DNA from: Campylobacter coli
GTDB taxonomy: Bacteria > Campylobacterota > Campylobacteria > Campylobacterales > Campylobacteraceae
Length of the DNA: 64,000 nucleotides
Direction of reading: 5' to 3'
Assembly: GCA_039516895.1 (NCBI GenBank)
Contig: CP154437.1
Coordinates: 1,550,001 to 1,614,000 of the forward strand
In this document: positions 57,834-64,000 of the stretch, in pieces
Numbering within the stretch: position 1 is the stretch's first letter
Layout of the letters: each line of letters opens with the position of its first letter
Notes under the pieces: model-generated
Database searches by the model: none
The model's input: the letters and a program-made list of their open reading frames with translations, nothing else
Told to the model about the DNA's origin: nothing
Position numbers and translations under genes: made by a program

Positions 57834-58361
57834 ATGGTTAGAAAAATTATCACTTATCCTAATTCTAGACTTTTTTTAAATTCTGAACCTGTAAAGCAAT
57901 TTGATCAAGAACTTCATACTTTACTTGATGATATGTATGATACTATGATTGCTAGTCAAGGAGTGGGTTTGGCTGCTATACAAGTAGATATCCCACTTCG
58001 TGCATTGATCGTAAATATTTTAGATGAAAATGAAGAGCAGAAAAAAGAAGATTTACTAGAAATTATCAATCCGCAAATCATTCCTTTAGATGAAGAAAAA
58101 ATCACCTGCACCGAGGGTTGCTTAAGTGTGCCTGACTTCTTTGAAGAAGTGGAGCGTTATAATCATATCTTACTCAAATATCAAGATCGCTTTGGAAATT
58201 TTAAAGAATTAGAAGCTCAAGGATTTTTAGCTGTGGCCATCCAGCATGAAAATGATCATCTTAATGGTCATTTATTTATAGAAAAGATTTCTTTTTTAAA
58301 AAGACAAAAATTTGATAAAGAATTCAAAAAGAAACTTAAAAATCAAAAAAAACCTAAATGA
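57834..58361 (+). CDS. def: Peptide deformylase
   Basis: 175 residues. Motif 1 GVGLAAIQ (43-50), motif 2 EGCLSVP with metal ligand C96, motif 3 QHENDHLNG with H138, E139 and H142. It removes formyl groups from new proteins, fitting its place after tig. The ATG at 57834 is six bases from AAAGG; the in-frame TTG at 57828 abuts that site, so it is not used. The C-terminus is a lysine-rich tail. Confidence 0.96.
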   Translation: MVRKIITYPNSRLFLNSEPVKQFDQELHTLLDDMYDTMIASQGVGLAAIQVDIPLRALIVNILDENEEQKKEDLLEIINPQIIPLDEEKITCTEGCLSVPDFFEEVERYNHILLKYQDRFGNFKELEAQGFLAVAIQHENDHLNGHLFIEKISFLKRQKFDKEFKKKLKNQKKPK

Positions 58362-59863
58362 AAAAATTAAAATGTGTAAGCTTTGATGAGAATTTAGATA
58401 TCATCGATGTAGAATCTACATTTACAAGAGGCTTACCTAATTTAAGCATAGTCGGACTTGCAAATATTGCAATCAAAGAAAGTATCGAGCGTATCAAAGC
58501 CACACTTTTAACTTGCAATTTTTCATTTCCTGCTAAAAAAATCACCATCAATCTTAGCCCTTCAGGAATTCCAAAAAAAGGTTCTCATTTTGATTTAGTT
58601 ATCGCTACACTTATATTGTTGCAAAATGAAGACTTTGATGATTTTTTTGTGGTAGGCGAGCTTGGTCTTGATGGAAGTATCAAAAGCACCAATGAGCTTT
58701 TTTCTTTGCTTTTATTTTTATCCACAAAGGTAAAAAGTGCAAAAGTTGTAGTCCCAAAAAATATAGCTCTAAAAGCTTCTATGATACCCAATCTAGAAAT
58801 TTACGGACTTGAGCATTTAAATGAAGTGATTGAATTTTTTAAAGAAAAAAACTATGAGAAATTCAAATTCACCCAAAGCCATCCTTTATTTGCAAATCCT
58901 TTGATTATAGAAAATGAAATTTTTATTAAAAATCATCATTTTGAACTTGATTTTAAAGATATCAAAGGACAAGAAAAAGCTAAAAGAGCTTGTTTGATAG
59001 CAGCACTAGGCATGCATAATATACTTTTTGAAGGAAGTCCAGGAAGTGGCAAAAGTATGTGTGCAAAACGCCTTGTTGAAATCATGCCTCCACAAAGTTT
59101 AAATGAGGTTTTAATGCAAAATGCTTATATGTCTTTAAATTCTAAAGATTGCGAATTTACGCAAAAAAGAGCCTTAAGACACCCTCATCATACCTCTACA
59201 AGAGCTAGTATTTTTGGTGGTGGAGCAAAAAATGCGAAGATAGGTGAAATCGCTCTAGCTAATGGTGGAGTTTTATTTTTTGATGAATTTCCTCATTTTA
59301 ACAAACAAATTATCGAAAGTCTAAGAGAACCTCTAGAAGATCATAAAATTCATATTTCAAGAGTCAATTCAAAAACCACTTATGAAACTAAATTCAGTTT
59401 TGTTGCCGCTCAAAATCCTTGTCCTTGTGGAAATTTATTTTCTAAAAATCTGTCTTGCGTTTGCAGTGAAAATGAGATTAAAAGATATAAAAATCACATT
59501 TCAGCCCCTATTATGGATAGAATTGATCTTTATGTAGCTATGGATGAGATCAGCAAAGATGACAAATCAAGTATAAATTCAAAAGAAATGAGCGAAAGAA
59601 TTTTAAAAGCTTTTATCTTTGGCAAAAAACGCGGCCAAAAAGAATTCAATGGCAAATTAAGCGATGTAGAATTACAAAAATTTTGTATTTTAGAAAAAGA
59701 TGCCAAGGATACTTTGGATTTAGCTATTTCGCGCTATAATCTTTCGCAAAGAGCTTTAAATAAAATTTTAAAAGTTTCAAGATCTATTGCCGATTTTGAA
59801 GAAAAAGAACTTCTTAATAAAAATCATATTTTAGAAGCTTTGAGTTTTAGGATAAGGAGCTAA
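58358..59863 (+). CDS. comM: Competence protein ComM (Mg chelatase-like AAA+ ATPase)
   Basis: 501 residues. The N-terminal domain (STFTRGLPNLSIVGLANIAIKE, NLSPSGIPKKGSHFDL) and the AAA+ core (Walker A in FEGSPGSGKSMCA, Walker B in GGVLFFDEFPHF) are those of YifB/ComM. ComM is a hexameric branch-migration helicase that widens recombination tracts in natural transformation, apt for a naturally competent genus. CPCGNLFSKNLSCVC may bind zinc. It overlaps def by four bases. Confidence 0.93.
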   Translation: MKKLKCVSFDENLDIIDVESTFTRGLPNLSIVGLANIAIKESIERIKATLLTCNFSFPAKKITINLSPSGIPKKGSHFDLVIATLILLQNEDFDDFFVVGELGLDGSIKSTNELFSLLLFLSTKVKSAKVVVPKNIALKASMIPNLEIYGLEHLNEVIEFFKEKNYEKFKFTQSHPLFANPLIIENEIFIKNHHFELDFKDIKGQEKAKRACLIAALGMHNILFEGSPGSGKSMCAKRLVEIMPPQSLNEVLMQNAYMSLNSKDCEFTQKRALRHPHHTSTRASIFGGGAKNAKIGEIALANGGVLFFDEFPHFNKQIIESLREPLEDHKIHISRVNSKTTYETKFSFVAAQNPCPCGNLFSKNLSCVCSENEIKRYKNHISAPIMDRIDLYVAMDEISKDDKSSINSKEMSERILKAFIFGKKRGQKEFNGKLSDVELQKFCILEKDAKDTLDLAISRYNLSQRALNKILKVSRSIADFEEKELLNKNHILEALSFRIRS

Positions 59864-59864
59864 A

Positions 59865-60563
59865 TTGGAAAATAAAAGCATAGCTATTTTTATTGATGCG
59901 GAAAATATACCCGCAAAATACGCAAAAAGTATTTTTGATATCGCTTCGGATTATGGTGAAATAATTATCAAGCGTATTTATGGAGATTGGACTCAAAAAA
60001 ATATTCAAGCTTGGAAAGAGCAAATTGCCGAGTATTCTTTAATCGCTATGCAGCAGTTTAATTTCGCAGCAAATAAAAATTCAAGTGATATGTGTTTAAT
60101 CACTGAAATTATGAGTATATTTTATGAGAAAGATATTGATATTTTTGTCATTGTTTCTAGCGATAGTGATTATACCTCGCTCATTCAAAAGCTAAGAGAA
60201 AACAAAAAGCAAGTTATAGGAATGGGTCTTGAAAAGTCTATAAAATCTTATGTAAACGCTTTTAGTGAGTTTTTTTACCTTGATCAAGATGAAAACAAAA
60301 AAGAAGATATTTTAAGCAAGGATTATTTAAGAGCTTTGATCAATATCACAGAACAACTCATCGATGAAAAAGGACGCGCCGAATACGCACAAATTCGCAC
60401 CAATATGAACCGCAAATATTCTGATTTTAACCCGCAAAATTATGGCTTTAAAAATTTTCGTGCTTTAATTCAGAAATTTTTACCTAAAATGAAAAAATTT
60501 GAAGAAGAGCGAGAAAAAAATATTTATTTTCTGGTGAAAAAAGATTATGAAAACTGTTACTGA
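59865..60563 (+). CDS. NYN domain-LOTUS domain protein (Cj0189c-like)
   Basis: 232 residues. The NYN/PIN-like nuclease domain (LabA/DUF88 type) shows acidic catalytic positions in IAIFIDAENIPAKY, SSDMCLITEIMSIFY and IVSSDSDYTSLIQKLRE. The C-terminal 75 residues (DYLRALINITEQLIDEKGRAEYAQIRTNM ... NFRALIQKF in two parts) look like an OST-HTH/LOTUS domain, which binds RNA. Together this predicts an RNA-processing enzyme. The start is TTG, five bases after AAGGAG. It overlaps the next gene by 17 bases. Confidence 0.85.
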   Translation: MENKSIAIFIDAENIPAKYAKSIFDIASDYGEIIIKRIYGDWTQKNIQAWKEQIAEYSLIAMQQFNFAANKNSSDMCLITEIMSIFYEKDIDIFVIVSSDSDYTSLIQKLRENKKQVIGMGLEKSIKSYVNAFSEFFYLDQDENKKEDILSKDYLRALINITEQLIDEKGRAEYAQIRTNMNRKYSDFNPQNYGFKNFRALIQKFLPKMKKFEEEREKNIYFLVKKDYENCY

Positions 60564-61917
60564 TGATATTAAAACTTTAGAACAAAATGCTATAAATAAA
60601 GGCTTAGATGAGCTTATTTTAATGGAAAACGCAGGATTAAATTTAGCTAAGCTTATCAAAAAAGAAGCAAAAAAAATTCGCAAACAATACAAGATAAAGA
60701 AAGTAAAAATACTTTTTTTATTGGGCGGAGGCAATAACGCTGCTGATGGCCTAGTAGCTTTAAGAAATTTAAAGCATGCAAAAGCTTATAAACTAGGCTT
60801 TAAAGAAAATGAAATTTTTAAAAAACAAGAGCAGATTTTAAAAAATTTTGGTTTTAAATTTGCAAAAAAAGAGCCTAAATTTAAAAAATTTCATATTGTT
60901 GTTGATTGTATCTTAGGCACAGGAACAAACCGCGAAGCAGATGAAAAAACAAAAGAAATTTTAGAAAAAATAAATCAAAGCAAAGCTTTAAAAATCGCTT
61001 GTGACATACCTACAAATTTGGGTTTTACTCCTTGCTTTAAAGCTGATATTACGCAGTGTATGGGAGCTTTAAAAGAAATTTTGCTTGAGGATTTTGCTAA
61101 AGAATTTGTAGGCAAAATCAAACTCGCAAACCTAGGTATCAATGCTAAAAAATTTAGTCTTGATTCCAAGGCTTTTTTACTTGAAGAAAAAGATTTAAAA
61201 ACCATAGAAAGAAATACAAGCTCCAATAAAGGAAATTTCGGTCATATCTATATAATAGCTAGTGCAAGTGCAGGAACCCTAGCAGGACTTGGAGCTTTAA
61301 ATTTTGGCAGTGGGCTTGTATCCTTAGTCGCAAAAAAAAGTTTTTCACCTCTTTTAATGTTAAAAGAAAAGATTGAAAACAATGCAAGTGCCATTGCCTT
61401 AGGTATGGGACTTGAAAATTTAGATATTTTAAAAGATGAAATTTTGCAAAATATTCCTTTGGTTTTGGATGCAAATTGCTTTTTAAGTGAAGCTGTGCTT
61501 TGGTATCTAAGCAGAAAAGATGTAGTCATCACCCCGCATCCAAAAGAATTTATAAGACTTTATAAAATGTGTTTTGATGAGGATTTAAGTATAGAAGATT
61601 TGCAAAGAAATCGCTTTTTTTATGCTAAAAAATTTGCACAAAATTATGATTGTGTTCTTGTTTTAAAAGGTGCAAATCCTATCATTATACAAAAAGAAAA
61701 AATCTTTGTTGTAAATCTTGGAAATGAAGCTTTAGCAAAAGGCGGAAGTGGCGATGTTTTAAGCGGTATGATAGCTGCGCTTTTAGGGGTAAAATTCAGC
61801 GCTTTGGAAGCGGCTAAAAATGCTTGTTTAGCACACGCTCTTGTGGCTAAAAAATATAAATTTAACAAAAACAGCTTTGATGCGATAAAACTTATAAAAG
61901 GATTAAAATGCTTGTAA
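60547..61917 (+). CDS. nnrD: Bifunctional NAD(P)H-hydrate epimerase/dehydratase
   Basis: 456 residues. The N-terminal half is a YjeF-N epimerase (ELILMENAGLNLAKLI, LFLLGGGNNAADGLVALRNL), the C-terminal half an ADP-dependent dehydratase of the ribokinase fold (GNFGHIYIIASASAG, VITPHPKEFIRL, and GGSGDVLSGMIAALLG with the catalytic Asp). It repairs hydrated NADH and NADPH. It overlaps the NYN gene by 17 bases and purN by ten. Confidence 0.93.
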   Translation: MKTVTDDIKTLEQNAINKGLDELILMENAGLNLAKLIKKEAKKIRKQYKIKKVKILFLLGGGNNAADGLVALRNLKHAKAYKLGFKENEIFKKQEQILKNFGFKFAKKEPKFKKFHIVVDCILGTGTNREADEKTKEILEKINQSKALKIACDIPTNLGFTPCFKADITQCMGALKEILLEDFAKEFVGKIKLANLGINAKKFSLDSKAFLLEEKDLKTIERNTSSNKGNFGHIYIIASASAGTLAGLGALNFGSGLVSLVAKKSFSPLLMLKEKIENNASAIALGMGLENLDILKDEILQNIPLVLDANCFLSEAVLWYLSRKDVVITPHPKEFIRLYKMCFDEDLSIEDLQRNRFFYAKKFAQNYDCVLVLKGANPIIIQKEKIFVVNLGNEALAKGGSGDVLSGMIAALLGVKFSALEAAKNACLAHALVAKKYKFNKNSFDAIKLIKGLKCL

Positions 61918-62483
61918 AATTAGCGGTACTTTTTAGTGGAAATGGAAGTAATTTACAAAATATCTTAGAAAAACTTCATAAAAAAACTATAGGTAAAAAC
62001 ACCTATGAAGTCGTGCTTTGTCTTTGCAATAAAAAAGATGCTTATGGGATACAAAGAGCTAAAAACTTTGGCCTTGAAAGCGTGATTATCGAACACAAAG
62101 ATTATAAAAACAGAGAAGAATTTGATGAAATTTTGGTAAAAAAAATCAAAGAAAGCGGAGCAGATCTTACTATCTTAGCTGGATTTATGCGAATTTTAAG
62201 CCCTGTTTTTACAAAAAATATCAAAGCAATTAATCTTCATCCATCTTTACTACCCCTTTTTAAAGGAGCTCATGCTATCAAAGAAAGCTATGAAAGCGAT
62301 ATGAAAGTAGCTGGAGTGAGTGTGCATTGGGTAAATGAAGAATTAGATGGAGGGAAAATCATCGCTCAAAAGGCTTTTGAAAAACAAAATTTAACCTTTG
62401 AAGAATTTGAAGCAAAAATTCACGCCCTAGAGCATGAAATTTTACCCTTAAGCGTAGTAGAAATTTTTGAAAATTGTCATTAA
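61908..62483 (+). CDS. purN: Phosphoribosylglycinamide formyltransferase
   Basis: 191 residues. LFSGNGSNLQNILE binds substrate, INLHPSLLPLFKGAHAI carries the catalytic histidine, and HWVNEELDGGKII the catalytic aspartate. It uses 10-formyl-THF in purine synthesis. It is the last gene of the tig-purN run. Confidence 0.95.
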   Translation: MLVKLAVLFSGNGSNLQNILEKLHKKTIGKNTYEVVLCLCNKKDAYGIQRAKNFGLESVIIEHKDYKNREEFDEILVKKIKESGADLTILAGFMRILSPVFTKNIKAINLHPSLLPLFKGAHAIKESYESDMKVAGVSVHWVNEELDGGKIIAQKAFEKQNLTFEEFEAKIHALEHEILPLSVVEIFENCH

Positions 62484-62715
62484 GTTAAGATATTTTATCG
62501 CTAAATTTTAGAAAATTAAATTTACTTGAGTGTTTTATCGGTATTTACTTTTAAAATCCTCAAGAGTATATAAAAATCTTTGATTCTTCCTGCTTAATTT
62601 TTCTAGCCTATCGAGCTTTAAAATTTTTAGATATATAATAAATTTTTTATATTTGTTATTTGCTTTGAAGTTATAAAATTACACTTTAAAAAATTTCAAA
62701 ATTTTAAGGAAAGTT

Positions 62716-63456
62716 ATGTTCGAGTGGGTTTTTAGTGCTGAAATGTGGATCGCTCTAGCAACTTTGATTGGCTTAGAGATTGTTTTGGGGATAGATAATA
62801 TCATTTTTATCGCTATTTTGGTAGGAAGACTCCCTAAAGAAAAAAGACAAAGGGCAAGAATTTTTGGTTTGAGCTTGGCGATGATTACGCGTTTGTTATT
62901 GCTCCTTTCTTTATTTTGGATTATGAAACTTACAACCCCGCTTTTTAGCGTATTTTCACAAGAAATTTCAGGAAGAGATATTATTTTGATCTTAGGTGGA
63001 TTATTTTTGATAGCAAAATCTACACTTGAAATTCATCATGATATTGATAATGCTGGAGAAAAAAGTGATGAAGAGGTTTTAAAAGAGGGAGCTAAAAGAG
63101 GATTTTTTAGCATATTGATACAAATTGCTGTTTTAGACATCGTTTTCTCTCTTGATTCGGTTATTACTGCTGTGGGTATGGTTAATAATATAGAAATTAT
63201 GATGATTGCAGTGATTGTAGCTGTTTTTGTAATGATGCTTGCAAGCAAAAGTATCTCAAATTTCGTTGATGATAATCCAACGATTAAGATTTTAGCCCTA
63301 GCATTTTTGATTTTAGTTGGCGTAACTTTAGTTGCCGAAGGTTTGGATTTTCATATTTCAAAAACTTATGTATATTTTGCTATGGCTTTTTCTTTGGGTG
63401 TAGAATCCATCAATATCTATATCAAAAAGAAGCGCTTAGCTCAAGAAAAATCTTAG
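62716..63456 (+). CDS. TerC family integral membrane protein (Cj0186c-like)
   Basis: 246 residues, about seven membrane helices. LEIVLGIDNIIFIAILVGRLP near the N-terminus and LDIVFSLDSVITAVGM in the middle carry the conserved membrane aspartates. TerC/YceF/Alx proteins export manganese or assist metal loading of secreted proteins. The 232-base gap before it is A/T-rich; a TATAAA element lies about 45 bases upstream. Followed by a small PhnA-like gene. Confidence 0.9.
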   Translation: MFEWVFSAEMWIALATLIGLEIVLGIDNIIFIAILVGRLPKEKRQRARIFGLSLAMITRLLLLLSLFWIMKLTTPLFSVFSQEISGRDIILILGGLFLIAKSTLEIHHDIDNAGEKSDEEVLKEGAKRGFFSILIQIAVLDIVFSLDSVITAVGMVNNIEIMMIAVIVAVFVMMLASKSISNFVDDNPTIKILALAFLILVGVTLVAEGLDFHISKTYVYFAMAFSLGVESINIYIKKKRLAQEKS

Positions 63457-63505
63457 AAAATGATGATAAAATATACAATGATATAAAAATTTAAAAAGGA
63501 AAAAA

Positions 63506-63715
63506 ATGCCTAAAGATGCAAATGGAACAGAATTAAATGCTGGAGATAGCGTAAGTGTGATAAAAGATTTAAAAGTTAAAGGTGCTAGCACTACTTTAAA
63601 ACGCGGAACAACGATAAAAAATATCAAACTTACTTCTAAAGAAGGTGAAATTGAAGCTAAAGTAGATAAATTTGGCGTTATTGTGCTAAAGACTGAATTT
63701 TTAAAGAAAATTTAG
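63506..63715 (+). CDS. PhnA-like small protein (Cj0185c-like)
   Basis: 69 residues matching the C-terminal domain of the PhnA/YjdM family (KDANGTELNAGDSVSVIKDLKVKGA, KRGTTIKNIKLT). It lacks the N-terminal zinc ribbon of the full family. Despite the name, this family is not shown to cleave phosphonates. AAGGAAA precedes the ATG. It ends eight bases before the next gene. Confidence 0.85.
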   Translation: MPKDANGTELNAGDSVSVIKDLKVKGASTTLKRGTTIKNIKLTSKEGEIEAKVDKFGVIVLKTEFLKKI

Positions 63716-63723
63716 GCAAAAAC

Positions 63724-64000
63724 TTGCGTATTTTACTTATTTTAAGGGGGAATTACTACGCAGGACAAGAAGAATTTATCAAAGAAAATCGCTTAAAAGA
63801 TTACACTCTTGATCTAAATTCTTTGCGTTTGCTTTCAGGAAGTGTAAGTAAAATCGTAAGTAAATATAAAAATTTAAATCTAAAAAATGATGAAGAATTA
63901 TATAAAATTTTACTTCAATTTTTAGAAATGCGTATGCAAAAAGGTGAATTTTGCATCATTAACGCTTATAATGAAACCCTTAAGGTTTACAAAGAGCTAG
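63724..64000 (+). CDS. PNKP-like / metallophosphatase gene, 5' part only (Cj0184c-like)
   Basis: A reading frame open to the window edge, starting with TTG at 63724 (no nearby ATG; the ribosome site AGG is weak). The start LRILLILRGNYYAGQEEFIKE resembles a polynucleotide-kinase P-loop but with GNYYAGQ in place of a G-x4-GK-S/T loop, so ATP binding is doubtful. The C. jejuni counterpart is annotated as a serine/threonine phosphatase, whose domain would lie beyond the window. About 92 codons are visible. Confidence 0.65.
   Translation, partial: MRILLILRGNYYAGQEEFIKENRLKDYTLDLNSLRLLSGSVSKIVSKYKNLNLKNDEELYKILLQFLEMRMQKGEFCIINAYNETLKVYKEL

Overview
The window is about 30% G+C with very dense coding. 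Its gene content and order match the thermotolerant Campylobacter lineage (C. jejuni / C. coli group): the argC-GNAT-argB-argD cluster, iscS next to a modular nifU, an eptC-dgkA pair, fliI-folE, a tig-clpP-def-comM run, and TTG/GTG starts with AAGGA-type Shine-Dalgarno sites. Recalled C. jejuni proteins (Def, IF3) seem close but not identical, so a sister species such as C. coli, or a divergent C. jejuni, is plausible. This is inference from memory; no database was searched. In C. jejuni NCTC 11168 this stretch corresponds roughly to Cj0261 down to Cj0184, read in reverse.

Layout. 0-8.9 kb: a methyltransferase, a TM2 membrane protein, pyrC, an eptC-dgkA-regulator operon, an exonuclease III, a moaC-DUF493-unknown operon, a tiny acidic protein and an MFS transporter. 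8.9-12.5 kb: an unknown DNA-binding-like protein with an HDOD regulator, rpmI-rplT, and an unknown gene behind a textbook sigma-54 promoter, so probably co-expressed with the flagellum. 12.6-17.4 kb: Fe-S assembly (iscS, nifU), an MscS-type channel and a beta-carbonic anhydrase. 17.5-24.1 kb: a Bax-inhibitor-like protein, the run secG-frr-pyrE-RDD-nrdB-pncB, a gamma-carbonic-anhydrase-like protein and pcm. 24.1-34.6 kb: arginine biosynthesis, an orphan adenine methyltransferase, thrS-infC, uppP and an OPT peptide transporter.

34.6-42.1 kb: a two-gene module coding a bacterial alpha-2-macroglobulin lipoprotein and penicillin-binding protein 1C, an accessory periplasmic-defence / wall-repair unit. 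42.3-47.2 kb: two envelope proteins, rarA, dapB and purF. 47.2-53.7 kb: a CPBP membrane protease, a monohaem cytochrome c plus TorA/BisC-type molybdoenzyme respiratory operon, and a chemoreceptor (Tlp). This block sits between purF and fliI, which I recall as adjacent in NCTC 11168. 53.8-64 kb: fliI-folE (minus strand), then tig, clpP, def, comM, a NYN-LOTUS protein, nnrD, purN, a TerC family protein, a PhnA-like protein and the start of a PNKP-like / phosphatase gene cut by the window edge.

No rRNA, tRNA, CRISPR array, insertion sequence, prophage or long poly-G phase-variable tract was seen. Most genes are housekeeping. The accessory points of interest are the A2M/PbpC module, the relocated respiratory/chemotaxis block, the sigma-54-controlled unknown gene, the orphan methyltransferase, and several small or unknown proteins. 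I did not find a clearly new multi-gene system; the findings list what is most worth checking.
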